Assembly: GCF_900182595.1 (NCBI RefSeq)
Contig: NZ_FXTN01000002.1
Span: 248,001-312,000, forward strand
Length of the DNA: 64,000 bases
Direction of reading: 5' to 3'
Source of the DNA: Pedobacter westerhofensis
Lineage (GTDB): Bacteria; Bacteroidota; Bacteroidia; Sphingobacteriales; Sphingobacteriaceae
Part shown: positions 34,355 through 43,780 of the stretch, piece by piece
Numbering within the stretch: the first letter of the stretch is position 1
How the letters are laid out: every line of letters begins with the position of its first letter
Notes under the pieces: model-generated
What the model saw: the letters and a program-made list of their open reading frames with translations, nothing else
Told to the model about the DNA's origin: nothing
Databases searched by the model: none
Position numbers and translations under genes: made by a program

Positions 34355-35521
34355 ATGGAATCACCAGTCAGCACCAGACACGTTGCAGAAGCAGCTAACC
34401 GTCGTTTTGAACGGGAAATTCAACGATTTTTACGGTCGTGGGTGAAATTTAACGAACACCTGACGCTCCTTCGGTTTGATCAGACCATGGAACAATATCT
34501 GGCAAACGATGCCCTGAGGGATTTCTTTCTACATACCACACATCCTATCCGGGAATTGCTGAAGAACCGCTGTATTGCGCGCCATTTGGGAAGGCGTGTT
34601 GAGGTGGTGCATTTTGATCCGCAGAGCGGAGACCCCTTGCTGGCCCCAACAGAACAGCGGATCTATAACCTTGCCCGCAGGATGGATAGTGAACAGATGC
34701 ACATCCCTTTCAGGTCTGTTCAACCCGATAAGCAAACTGCTGCCGGCGATACGGCAGATATCAGCACTTATCCTGAGGGATCTGAAGAAATCCGTTACAA
34801 CAGCGGTAACCATTTCAGCAGCCGTCCGGCGAACAATAATGTGTTTGACCAGAACAGTGCGCGTTGTACGGGCAAGTCGGCAGCTAATTTGCACATCCTT
34901 TTCAAACGCGGCTTTCTCGAAGAGCGCCTGCAGGATATCAGAGCGCTGACTGCAGAACTGGGCGAAGCGGGTCAAACGGAACTTCAGTATTTTGTGATAT
35001 GCAGCAGGCACTCTGCACAGGAGGGCCATTTTGGAACATCCCTGGTTATCATGGATCCCTCAAAGCCAGACTTCCCCTGCCGTGTGCTGGTATGTGATAC
35101 CCTGCTCAAAGTACTTCCCCAGCATCCCCGCTGGTGGAACCATTTTGTTGCAGAATATACGCAGGTATTTGGGGAGGCCATCGCAGAAATTGTTGAGGAC
35201 CTCTCGCATCCGCTGCAAAAGGTGAACATTAAAGGCGATGAACCTTACCGTCACGACTGGGATTGCCCATATTATGCTGCAGCGATGGCAGATGCACTGG
35301 CAGACCTGCTGAAGGAAAATACTGACCTGATGCTGAACGGGAATGTTGCCGCGATCCACAGCGCCATGACGACTGTCATGCCAGACTATTACCGGCGGGA
35401 CGACGAAATCAAAGAAAGAGCGGAGATCCAAACGGTTAACCGCATCAAGCGATGGATGAGTGGCTGCTATCTGATCAGGAAACTGGTGATGGAGGACAGG
35501 ATGCGACAAACCTTTGCTTAA
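34355..35521 (+). CDS. Uncharacterised protein with candidate clan CE (YopJ/Ulp1-like) catalytic triad
   Basis: I do not recognise the 388-residue protein as a whole. Its last third shows a layout like clan CE cysteine proteases and YopJ-type acetyltransferases: a strand with His225 (EGHFGTSLVIMD), an acidic residue on the next strand, Asp248 (RVLVCDTLL), and Cys304 after an Asp and before a helix (DWDCPYYAAAMADAL). The strand-helix pattern around His (FVICSRHSAQEGHFGTSLVI) resembles the YopJ region before its catalytic His. Candidate Gln288 lies before the Cys. There is no signal peptide. The first 200 residues are helical and charged. A Crp-type regulator starts 24 bases after its stop. The triad is inference from motif spacing; a structure prediction would decide. 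Confidence 0.55.
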   Translation: MESPVSTRHVAEAANRRFEREIQRFLRSWVKFNEHLTLLRFDQTMEQYLANDALRDFFLHTTHPIRELLKNRCIARHLGRRVEVVHFDPQSGDPLLAPTEQRIYNLARRMDSEQMHIPFRSVQPDKQTAAGDTADISTYPEGSEEIRYNSGNHFSSRPANNNVFDQNSARCTGKSAANLHILFKRGFLEERLQDIRALTAELGEAGQTELQYFVICSRHSAQEGHFGTSLVIMDPSKPDFPCRVLVCDTLLKVLPQHPRWWNHFVAEYTQVFGEAIAEIVEDLSHPLQKVNIKGDEPYRHDWDCPYYAAAMADALADLLKENTDLMLNGNVAAIHSAMTTVMPDYYRRDDEIKERAEIQTVNRIKRWMSGCYLIRKLVMEDRMRQTFA

Positions 35522-35545
35522 AGGAAAATAACGTAATTTTACGGG

Positions 35546-36139
35546 ATGAACATGTTGTTTTATAATGCCATTGGAAAATTAGCGGGCATCTCCCGGGAAG
35601 AAGCTGCCGTGTTTTTATCTGCTTTTCAAACGCGGAAATTCAAAAAGAACAGCATACTGCTGCGCGAAGGAGAGGTGGCACATGAACTCTATTTTATTAT
35701 GGAGGGTGCCGTAAGGCAATACTTTTCAAAGGATGATGGTGTGGAAAAAACCTGTAGTTTTAGTTTTGAAGCAGAATTTGTTACTGACATTGAAAGCTTT
35801 TCGCGCAAATCGCGTTCGGTAACGAATATTGTAACGATAGAGCCGGTAAGCTGTCTGGTTATTAATTGTACCGACCTCATGGAGATGCTTAACCACTCCG
35901 CGGTGGTGGCCGAACTGTGCAGGTCCATTATTGAGAAAGTTGCAACAGACAACATCAAACGGATTCAGTCCATGCTGGCACTGTCGCCGGAGAGGCAGTT
36001 CAGAGAGCTGGTACAAAGCAATCCCGGATTGTTGCAAAGGGTACCGCAGCGGTACATTGCCCAGTACCTTGGTCTGGCACCTGAAAGCCTGAGCAGAATT
36101 CGTAAAAGAATGATCATCACCGAAAAAAGCTTAACTTAA
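35546..36139 (+). CDS. Crp/Fnr-family transcriptional regulator
   Basis: A 197-residue protein with the cyclic-nucleotide-binding-type domain (FKKNSILLREGEVAHELYFI, MEGAVRQYFSKDDG) and a C-terminal winged helix (VPQRYIAQYLGLAPESLSRI, then RKRM). No FeS cysteine cluster. The start is 24 bases after the upstream clan CE-like gene, and an epimerase follows after 56 bases, so the three may be co-transcribed. This Bacteroidota subgroup usually senses small molecules other than cAMP. Confidence 0.92.
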   Translation: MNMLFYNAIGKLAGISREEAAVFLSAFQTRKFKKNSILLREGEVAHELYFIMEGAVRQYFSKDDGVEKTCSFSFEAEFVTDIESFSRKSRSVTNIVTIEPVSCLVINCTDLMEMLNHSAVVAELCRSIIEKVATDNIKRIQSMLALSPERQFRELVQSNPGLLQRVPQRYIAQYLGLAPESLSRIRKRMIITEKSLT

Positions 36140-36195
36140 GTCATCGTTTTTGCCTGCGGGCTTCCCCTAACTTTGTCTGATCAAAATCAAGACAT

Positions 36196-37128
36196 ATGCA
36201 AACAATACTGGGTTCAGGAGGCGATATTTCGGATTTTCTCGCAAAAGAGCTGAAGCAATACACAAAAAAAATCAGGCTGGTTTCGCGCCATCCTCAACGC
36301 GTAAATGACGATGACGAGCTGATGCCCCTGGATTTATCAGAAAGGGCAAACGTACTGAAAGCCATAGAAGGCTCAGAGGTGGTTTATCTTACTGTGGGAA
36401 TGAAATACAATTTAAAGGTATGGCAATCCCAATGGCCGGCTTTGGTTGGGCATGTGATTGAGGGCTGTCTCAAATACAATTGTAAACTGGTATTTTTTGA
36501 CAATGTATACATGTATGACAAGGACGCGATACCTCATATGACCGAAGAAAGCCCGGTTAATCCGCCATCCAGAAAAGGAGCCGTGAGGGCAGAGAATATA
36601 GCGCTGATCAATGATGCTATCCTGCATAAAAACCTGAAAGCAGTGATTGCCAGGAGCGCGGATTTTTATGGCCCTTCTGCAAAAAATGGCATTCTGAATG
36701 TGCTGGTGTTAAATAACATTTCTGCAGGTAAGAAGGCAAACTGGCTCGCCGATGCCGACAAGGTCCACTCGTTTACCTACAGCCCGGACGCAGCCAAAGC
36801 AACCGCATTGCTGGGCAATACTGACAGTGCTTATGGCCAGGTATGGCACCTGCCGACCTCTGCAGAACGGCTAACCGGAAGGCAGTATATCAAAATGGCC
36901 ACCGGAATGGCGGGTGTGAAAAATTCCTATATGCTGCTTGGTAAATTTCTTTTGTCTTTCATCGGTATTTTCAATAGCGTGTTAAAAGAGCTGGTAGAAA
37001 TGCAGTACCAGAACACGCAGGACTATTTTTTCAACAGCGATAAATTCTGTAAAACGTTCTCCTTTACGCCCACAAGTTATGAAGAAGGGATGCGGGCCAG
37101 CCTGAAAGCGGGTGCGAAAGGAAAATGA
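36196..37128 (+). CDS. NAD-dependent epimerase/dehydratase-like protein
   Basis: A 310-residue extended-SDR-type protein. The N-terminus TILGSGGDISDFLAKEL is a degenerate Rossmann start. DNVYMYDKDAIPHMTEESPV and the KAVIARSADFYGPSAKNG region are typical of the NAD-dependent epimerase family. The usual YxxxK is not conserved, so it may not be a sugar epimerase. It follows the Crp gene in the same direction and converges on the SugE-like gene. Confidence 0.85.
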   Translation: MQTILGSGGDISDFLAKELKQYTKKIRLVSRHPQRVNDDDELMPLDLSERANVLKAIEGSEVVYLTVGMKYNLKVWQSQWPALVGHVIEGCLKYNCKLVFFDNVYMYDKDAIPHMTEESPVNPPSRKGAVRAENIALINDAILHKNLKAVIARSADFYGPSAKNGILNVLVLNNISAGKKANWLADADKVHSFTYSPDAAKATALLGNTDSAYGQVWHLPTSAERLTGRQYIKMATGMAGVKNSYMLLGKFLLSFIGIFNSVLKELVEMQYQNTQDYFFNSDKFCKTFSFTPTSYEEGMRASLKAGAKGK

Positions 37129-37134
37129 CCGCTT

Positions 37135-37461
37135 TTAATGAGACACGGCTTTAAGCCCGATAATTGAGCCGATCAGCGTAAGGAGAAACAGCAGCCTTAA
37201 AAAGGTAACAGGTTCTTTAAATACAAGAATGCCAACCAGTACAGTACCTATCGCCCCGATGCCTGTCCAGACAGCATAAGCTGTTCCGATGGGAAGCGTT
37301 TGTGTGGCTTTGATCAGCAGCCCCATACTCAGGCAGAGCATCACCAGAAAACCGGCGTACCAGCCATACATTTCATTCCCTGCAGCATCTTTGGCTTTGC
37401 CCAGACAAAAGGCAAAGCCTACTTCACAAAGGCCGCCGATAATTAATAGTATCCAGTTCAT
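37135..37461 (-). CDS. sugE: Small multidrug resistance transporter, SugE/Gdx-like
   Basis: The 108-residue protein has four transmembrane helices, the conserved membrane Glu in GGLCEVGFAF, and the SugE/Gdx core TLPIGTAYAVWTGIGAIG. SugE/Gdx members export guanidinium in exchange for protons; other SMR proteins export quaternary ammonium compounds. The GTAYAVWTGIG motif favours the first. I see no guanidine riboswitch upstream. Monocistronic, convergent to the epimerase-like gene. Confidence 0.88.
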   Translation of the reverse strand: MNWILLIIGGLCEVGFAFCLGKAKDAAGNEMYGWYAGFLVMLCLSMGLLIKATQTLPIGTAYAVWTGIGAIGTVLVGILVFKEPVTFLRLLFLLTLIGSIIGLKAVSH

Positions 37462-37715
37462 AAACCATTTTGGGGCAAAGCTATCAAATTTTTTTTCCGC
37501 ATACTGCGCTGTAATGCCAATAATTAATTCTAGTAAAATTGTAGTTTATTTTATAAATTTAATATATTTACCGCCGAACGATATCAATATCCCAAAATAA
37601 CCAAAAGATGAAGTCAGTAATATTGATCAGATTGAATTGTTGTCCTGACTAAGTTATTCTCCGTAACTGTTATTTAACCTGTTTTCTTCGATTTATCCGC
37701 TACTAAATATTACTA

Positions 37716-38936
37716 ATGAAACACGTATACACTTTTTTTACTGCCGGCATGCTTACTGTATTCAGCCTGGCTTCCTGCAGGCATAGCAGTTCTTCTGCCA
37801 CGGCGCAGCAGCCCCTTGTTCAGGACAGCACTCTACAGGCTGATACCGCAAACGTAAAAGGAGCGGGGCATCAGATCAAAAAAGGTGCTGCTTATGGCAA
37901 AACCGCAGTATGCTGCGAATCCAACATCCCCAGCCGCTTTAAGCTGGCGAGTGTTAACCTGGATGAAGACCCTCTGGCTGGACCTGCTTCCTCTGGTTCG
38001 CACAAAAATATGGTTTATGTAAAAGGTGGTGATTTCATGATGGGCGGCGATAATAAGCAGTCGGCCCCGGATGAGTTTCCAAAACATAAAGTAATTCTTG
38101 ATGGCTTCTGGATTGATGTGACCGAAGTAACCAATGCCCAGTTTGCCGCATTTGTAAAAGCTACAGGCTACAAAACCACTGCGGAGAAAAAACCCGACTG
38201 GGAAGAATTAAAGAAACAAGTGCCCCCGGGCACTCCCGAACCGGATAAAAGCCTGCTGGTACCGGCCTCACTGGTGTTTAAACCCACAAGCGGCGCGGTA
38301 GAGCTGACGGATTACAGTCAGTGGTGGAGCTGGGAAAAAGGTGCCGACTGGAAACATCCTCATGGGCCAAAGAGCAACCTGAAGGGCCGGGAAAACTATC
38401 CTGTAGTACATATTTCATGGTTTGATGCCAGGGCCTACTGCAAATGGGCTGGTAAGAGATTGCCTACCGAAGCAGAATGGGAATGGGCGGCACGCGGCGG
38501 ATTAAAAAACAACATCTATCCCTGGGGAAATGAGCCGATCAGTACAGGTAAACCCAAAGCAAATACCTGGGAAGGCAATTTTCCTTACCGGAATACGCTC
38601 AAAGACCATTTTTATAATGCCGCTCCGGTAAAATCTTTTCAGGCCAATGGCTACGGATTGTATGATATGGCGGGGAATGTATGGGAATGGTGCGCGGATT
38701 ATTATGATAACAGATATTATCAAACGATAAATAAACCGGCAGGGGTAAAAGATCCGGCGGGCTCTAAAGTTTCCTATGACCCTGAAGAACCATATGCAAA
38801 AAAACGCGTGATCCGCGGGGGCTCGTTCTTATGCAATGACAGCTATTGCTCAGGGTTCCGCGTGGCCCGCAGGATGAAAAGCACTGAAGACAGTGGCATG
38901 GAGCATCTGGGGTTCAGATGTGTACAGGATAAATAG
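37716..38936 (+). CDS. Formylglycine-generating enzyme family lipoprotein (sulfatase-modifying)
   Basis: A 406-residue lipoprotein (signal ending LASC) with the FGE/SUMF1 C-type-lectin-like domain from about residue 100. The opening is YVKGGDFMMGGDN; the core has WFDARAYCKWAGKRLPTEAE and DMAGNVWEWCADYYD. The active-site region VIRGGSFLCNDSYCSGFR carries both catalytic cysteines (Cys373 and Cys378, matching Cys336/Cys341 of human FGE). FGE oxidises a Cys in sulfatases to formylglycine. A sulfatase with the matching CxPxR motif is encoded about 5 kb downstream in the same run. As a surface or periplasmic protein it would act on sulfatase after export, which is unusual but known for this family. 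Confidence 0.9.
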   Translation: MKHVYTFFTAGMLTVFSLASCRHSSSSATAQQPLVQDSTLQADTANVKGAGHQIKKGAAYGKTAVCCESNIPSRFKLASVNLDEDPLAGPASSGSHKNMVYVKGGDFMMGGDNKQSAPDEFPKHKVILDGFWIDVTEVTNAQFAAFVKATGYKTTAEKKPDWEELKKQVPPGTPEPDKSLLVPASLVFKPTSGAVELTDYSQWWSWEKGADWKHPHGPKSNLKGRENYPVVHISWFDARAYCKWAGKRLPTEAEWEWAARGGLKNNIYPWGNEPISTGKPKANTWEGNFPYRNTLKDHFYNAAPVKSFQANGYGLYDMAGNVWEWCADYYDNRYYQTINKPAGVKDPAGSKVSYDPEEPYAKKRVIRGGSFLCNDSYCSGFRVARRMKSTEDSGMEHLGFRCVQDK

Positions 38937-39028
38937 GTGCTGAGCAACTAAATGCTTTCAGATATAAACGAAAAAAAAGCAGAAGGGAGGACGATTCAAA
39001 AGAAACTTACACAATAGAACATAAAAAA

Positions 39029-39050
39029 GGGGAAATACAAAGTATTCCCC
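39029..39050 (-). terminator. Hairpin with T-run on the minus strand, upstream of SusC
   Basis: GGGGAAATAC, loop AAA, GTATTCCCC with a bulged A. Read on the minus strand it is followed by six T, the layout of an intrinsic terminator. No minus-strand gene precedes it, so it may stop antisense transcription or act as a leader hairpin for SusC. Confidence 0.45.
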
Positions 39051-39133
39051 CCCGAATTTCAATTTATCATGAAACAGGTCACAATTGGCGTTGGCGCCTG
39101 TCTCAAATCACGAATTAAAACCATTGTAAAGAT

Positions 39134-42100
39134 ATGACAAATATTCAAAATGCCGGCTGGTTGTCCAGTCCGCATGTGCAGTATATTGACAAAAAAAAAC
39201 CTTTACGACAGCATGTATTAAACGTATTGCTGCTGTTGTTTATTATCCCCTTTGCTGCCGGAGCGCAGCAAACTCAACCACTGATCAACTCTTCACTGAA
39301 AGGAACAGTCATTGACGCAAAGACCAAGGAAACCCTAATCGGGGCAATCGTTCATATCCAGGGCACAACCCATGAAGTATCAACAGATAAAAGTGGAAGT
39401 TTCAGCTTTGTTACCGGGCAGAAGTTTCCCTACACGCTGACCGTTAGTTTTATCGGTTATGAAAAGGCTACGGTGGTAGTGGACCAAAGCCCTGTGGTGA
39501 TCAGCCTCAAAGAAAGCTTTAACCAGCTCAATGATGTGATCGTAGTAGGTTACGGAACACAGAAAAAGGCCGATCTTACCGGCGCTATCGCCTCGATATC
39601 AGAAAGCGAATTCAAAAAAACACCCGTAACCTCGCTGGACAACGGGCTCAGGGGCAGGGCTTCTGGTGTACAGGTTACCTCTACTTCCAATCAGCCGGGT
39701 GGCGGAACATCTATCCGGATCAGGGGCAGCAATTCTGTAAATACCGGCAGTGAGCCTTTATATGTCATCGACGGGTTCCCGATATACAATGATAACAATT
39801 CCTTCAGTTCCGGGGTGATCTCCGGGCCCAAAACCAACGCACTGGCACTGATCAACCCCAATGATATCGTATCGATAGAGGTTTTGAAGGATGCCTCGGC
39901 AACGGCCATTTACGGATCAAGAGGTGCCAACGGTGTAGTGCTGGTAACTAGCAAAAAAGGACAGGCAGGTGCAGACAAGATTGAATTTAACAGTTACGTG
40001 GGCATACAGAAGGTAGCAAAAACAATCCCTGTACTGAATGCGACAGATTTTGCAAAGCTCGTAAATGAGGCAAACGGAAGCAAAATTTATACCGACCAGC
40101 AGATCGCTTCATTCGGTGAAGGTATCAACTGGCAGAATGAGATTTTCCGCGATGCCCCGGTACAGAATTACCAGCTGGGTGTTTCCGGAGGAGACCAGAA
40201 AACGAAGTATGCGGTATCCCTCAACTACTTTGACCAGGAGGGCGTAGTGATTCATTCCGGCTTCAAACGCTATTCGGCAAGGTTCAATTTTGAGAAGAAG
40301 CTGACAGACCAGCTGACTTTCGGATCTACGGTAACCAGCAGCCGTACCGGCGGAAACCAGGTGCTGAGTGCTACCAGCGGCGGCGAAGGAACAATAGGTG
40401 TGGTAGCGGCCGCCCTGGCTTTCTCGCCGATTCTGCCCGTGCGCAATGCCAGCGGGGCCTATACACTGGAAAATGACCGTGGAATACCGATGGGCAATCC
40501 CGTAGCTACAGCTAACGAGATCACCAATGAATCTTTTACCAACAGGACTCTGGCCAATGTTTTTGCCGAGCTGAAGCTGGTAAAAGGACTTGCCCTGCGC
40601 AGCAGCGTTGGGGCCGACCTGCTGAATAACAAGGAGAAATACTACGCACCGAGAACAGTGCTTGCAGGGTATACCGTGCAGGGGCTGGGAAGGGTGGGCT
40701 CGCTGAACAGCAATTCATGGCTGAATGAAAACACTTTGTCCTATACCAATACTTTGGGAAAACACTCTCTGAATGCCCTGGCCGGTTTCACTATCCAGAA
40801 GAATAAATCAGAAAGTATCATTTCTTCAGCTTCGGGCTTTGTGAATGATAACCTGAAGGCCGATAACCTGGGTTCAGGCGCGGTGATCAATTCGCCGGTA
40901 ACGGCAGTAAATTCCTTCAGCCTGATGTCTTATCTGGGCAGGGTCAATTATGCCTATGCAAACAAGTACCTGCTGACCCTGACTGCCCGGGTTGACGGAT
41001 CATCTAAGTTCGGGGCAAATAACAAATACGGGTTTTTCCCGTCGGGATCACTGGCCTGGAAGCTCTCGGAAGAAGATTTTATCAAACAGCTGGACGTTTT
41101 TTCTGCGCTGAAACTTCGTGGCAGTTATGGTAAAACCGGAAACCAGGAAATCGCCAGCTATCAGTCGCTCGCCGGCCTTACCAGCTTCAGTTATATCATC
41201 GGCGACAAGGTGGTGAAAGGATTTGCCCCGGGAAATATCCCCAATCCGGATCTGAAATGGGAATCTACCGCACAGACGGATATCGGCCTGGATGCAGGGT
41301 TCTTTAACAACAGGCTGAACGTTACTGTGGATGCTTATTATAAAAAGACCACCAACATGCTCTTGTTTATCAATGTGCCCTGGTCTACCGGCTTCAGTTC
41401 TGCGCTGCAGAACATCGGAAGCCTGGAGAACAAAGGCCTGGAGCTGTCCTTAAATGCAAATATCCTGGATAAAGGCTTAAAATGGAATGCCAACTTTAAC
41501 ATCTCCTGGAACAAAAATAAGGTGCTGGACCTGGGCTCTGTGAGCCAGATCCTTACCGGCGAGATCAATGGTTATCTGAAGATCTCTGACCCGATTGTAA
41601 TCCAGCCGGGGCAACCCCTGGGTTCATTTTATGGCTATGTAAGCGAAGGCATCTTCCAGAACACTGCCGAAGTTGCGGCAAGTGCACAGAAAACCGCAGT
41701 TCCGGGCGACAGGCGGTATGCAGACCTGAATGGCGACGGAAAGATTGATGCCTCCGACCGCAAGTTTATAGGCAATGCGCAGCCTAAATTCTTTGGCGGC
41801 ATGTCGCACGATTTTGCTTACAAATCGTTCGATCTGGGCTTCTCTGTGAACTGGGTGTATGGCAATGAGATCCTGAACAGTACACGTGCGGAACTTGACC
41901 TGCCGACGGGACAAAAAAACAGTTCTCAGCGGGTGCTGAACCGCTGGACAGCGACGAATCCAAGCAATACGATCCAGAGGGCCAGCCTGAACCGTGCCTT
42001 CCTGTTTTCGGATGCACTGCTCGAAGATGGTTCCTACCTGCGGCTGAATACGGTGACCCTGGGTTATCATCTTCCTGCAAAAGTGGTTAAAGCACTGCGC

Positions 42101-42274
42101 ATCAGCAACCTGAAAGTATATGCTTCTGCACTTAACCTGCTGACGATCACGCATTACACGGGCTATGATCCGGAATCGAACCAATCGGGACAAAACAATA
42201 TCCTGAGGGGCATAGATTCGGATTCTTACCCAAATGCCAGGACTTTCCTGCTGGGACTTAATGTTGGCTTTTAA
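39134..42274 (+). CDS. SusC/RagA TonB-dependent outer-membrane transporter (sulfated-glycan locus)
   Basis: A 1046-residue SusC. An N-terminal extension precedes the signal-like segment (HVLNVLLLLFIIPFAAGA). A CarboxypepD-reg-like domain follows (LKGTVIDAKTKETLIGAIVH), then the plug start DVIVVGYGTQKKADLTGAI, TSIRIRGSNSVNTGSEPLYV and SRGANGVVLVTSKKG. The barrel ends in Phe. SusD follows after nine bases and a sulfatase after that, preceded by an FGE-like gene, so its ligand is probably a sulfated polysaccharide (inference). Confidence 0.96.
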   Translation: MTNIQNAGWLSSPHVQYIDKKKPLRQHVLNVLLLLFIIPFAAGAQQTQPLINSSLKGTVIDAKTKETLIGAIVHIQGTTHEVSTDKSGSFSFVTGQKFPYTLTVSFIGYEKATVVVDQSPVVISLKESFNQLNDVIVVGYGTQKKADLTGAIASISESEFKKTPVTSLDNGLRGRASGVQVTSTSNQPGGGTSIRIRGSNSVNTGSEPLYVIDGFPIYNDNNSFSSGVISGPKTNALALINPNDIVSIEVLKDASATAIYGSRGANGVVLVTSKKGQAGADKIEFNSYVGIQKVAKTIPVLNATDFAKLVNEANGSKIYTDQQIASFGEGINWQNEIFRDAPVQNYQLGVSGGDQKTKYAVSLNYFDQEGVVIHSGFKRYSARFNFEKKLTDQLTFGSTVTSSRTGGNQVLSATSGGEGTIGVVAAALAFSPILPVRNASGAYTLENDRGIPMGNPVATANEITNESFTNRTLANVFAELKLVKGLALRSSVGADLLNNKEKYYAPRTVLAGYTVQGLGRVGSLNSNSWLNENTLSYTNTLGKHSLNALAGFTIQKNKSESIISSASGFVNDNLKADNLGSGAVINSPVTAVNSFSLMSYLGRVNYAYANKYLLTLTARVDGSSKFGANNKYGFFPSGSLAWKLSEEDFIKQLDVFSALKLRGSYGKTGNQEIASYQSLAGLTSFSYIIGDKVVKGFAPGNIPNPDLKWESTAQTDIGLDAGFFNNRLNVTVDAYYKKTTNMLLFINVPWSTGFSSALQNIGSLENKGLELSLNANILDKGLKWNANFNISWNKNKVLDLGSVSQILTGEINGYLKISDPIVIQPGQPLGSFYGYVSEGIFQNTAEVAASAQKTAVPGDRRYADLNGDGKIDASDRKFIGNAQPKFFGGMSHDFAYKSFDLGFSVNWVYGNEILNSTRAELDLPTGQKNSSQRVLNRWTATNPSNTIQRASLNRAFLFSDALLEDGSYLRLNTVTLGYHLPAKVVKALRISNLKVYASALNLLTITHYTGYDPESNQSGQNNILRGIDSDSYPNARTFLLGLNVGF

Positions 42275-42283
42275 TTATTGATT

Positions 42284-43750
42284 ATGAAGAACTTACTGAT
42301 ATTATTATTTGTACTTACGAGCGTGCTTTTTTCCTCCTGCAAAAAGTTTCTGGAAGAAGTGCCCAGTTCAGTGCTCGTAGCTGAAAATTTTTATAAAACG
42401 GATGCCGATGCCGAAGCAGGTGTTACTGCGGCCTATGATGGATTGAACAACCAGACGGACATCTATTTTCGTGGTATTTACCTGCTTGCTGAACTGCCTA
42501 CCGATAATGCAGAAACAGGTCAGGGTGTAGCAAATGCGTTTATTTTTGCCATTGACGGTTATACGTACGGGCCGGTAAACGACAGGATTTATGTGCTGTA
42601 TACCGCTTTGTACAAGACTATCGCGAATGCAAATGTGGCGATTGACAAGATCCCCGCGATAGAAATGGATGCGGCAAAGAAGAAAAGGCTGATTGCCGAA
42701 GCAAAGTACATCAGGGCTTTACTCTACTTTAACCTGGTGAGGTTGTTTGGCGATGTACCGCTGGTTTTGCATCCGGTGACGTCGCTCGATGGTGTGAACG
42801 AGCCGCGTGCTGCAGCAGCGAAAGTGTATGAACAGATTGTGGCCGACCTGAAAGCGGGGGAAACTGACCTGGATGCGCTGAACACGACGGCAAACCTGGG
42901 CAGGGCTACACAGGCTGCTGCAACGGGGCTGCTGGCCAAGGTATACCTGACTTTGAAGGATTACCCCAATGCCGCGCTGAAGGCAAAGCAGGTACTGGAT
43001 AACCCACAGTTTGGATTGCTGGACAGCTATTTCAATATCTTTACACCTGATAACAGGTTTAACAAAGAGCTGATCTTTGCGATACAAAACAAAGGTTTGA
43101 CGGGTACCGGGAACGGATTTTCCATGGCTTTGTACCTGCCACGGGCAACTATCCCTCTGGCGGGTGGCGGTACGGTGGCCGGAAACAGTGCAGACGTGCC
43201 TACGGTAGAATTTTACAACAGCTTTAAGGCTGGTGATCTCCGTAAGGACCGCACCTTTTTTACGCAGTACAATGCGGGTGGCGGACTGGTTACCTTCAGG
43301 CCGCACTGGTACAAGTATTTTGATCCTTCGGCGATTACCAATCTTGGAGAGGCAACGCTGAATTTCCCGGTCCTGAGGTATGCTGATATGCTGCTGACTT
43401 ACGCTGAAGCGATCAATGAAACGAGCGGGCCTACAGCCGAAGCGTACGAGGCAGTAAATAAAGTAAGGAGACGTGCCTACGGACTGGCCATTGCAAGCCC
43501 TTCGGCAGCAGCAGATCTGTCCGGACTGAGCAAAGCCGGATTTCAGGATGCCCTGCTGAACGAACGCCGCTGGGAATTTGGCTTTGAGAACCAGAGGTGG
43601 TTTGACCTGGTGAGAACGGGCAAGCTGGTTCCGGTCATGCGGGCGACCGGCAATACGCTGATCCAGGACTATCATGTGCTGTTCCCGATTCCTCAGCGGG
43701 AGCGGGATGTAAACAAAAGCTTAACACAAAACGATGGTTATCCTAAATAA
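42284..43750 (+). CDS. SusD/RagB surface lipoprotein (sulfated-glycan locus)
   Basis: A 488-residue SusD with lipobox LTSVLFSSC followed by KKFLEEVPS. The helical core has EAKYIRALLYFNLVRLFGDV, then PLVLHPV, and the C-terminal signature NERRWEFGFENQRWFDLVRT. The ATG at 42284 is used rather than a TTG two codons upstream. Cotranscribed with SusC and the sulfatase. Confidence 0.96.
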   Translation: MKNLLILLFVLTSVLFSSCKKFLEEVPSSVLVAENFYKTDADAEAGVTAAYDGLNNQTDIYFRGIYLLAELPTDNAETGQGVANAFIFAIDGYTYGPVNDRIYVLYTALYKTIANANVAIDKIPAIEMDAAKKKRLIAEAKYIRALLYFNLVRLFGDVPLVLHPVTSLDGVNEPRAAAAKVYEQIVADLKAGETDLDALNTTANLGRATQAAATGLLAKVYLTLKDYPNAALKAKQVLDNPQFGLLDSYFNIFTPDNRFNKELIFAIQNKGLTGTGNGFSMALYLPRATIPLAGGGTVAGNSADVPTVEFYNSFKAGDLRKDRTFFTQYNAGGGLVTFRPHWYKYFDPSAITNLGEATLNFPVLRYADMLLTYAEAINETSGPTAEAYEAVNKVRRRAYGLAIASPSAAADLSGLSKAGFQDALLNERRWEFGFENQRWFDLVRTGKLVPVMRATGNTLIQDYHVLFPIPQRERDVNKSLTQNDGYPK

Positions 43751-43780
43751 AAGAATCTAACTTATCAACTTTAAAAAAAA

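Noticed and set aside
37462..37715. Guanidine riboswitch upstream of the SugE-like gene
   Set aside because: No conserved ykkC or mini-ykkC hairpin features could be seen in the 254 bases.
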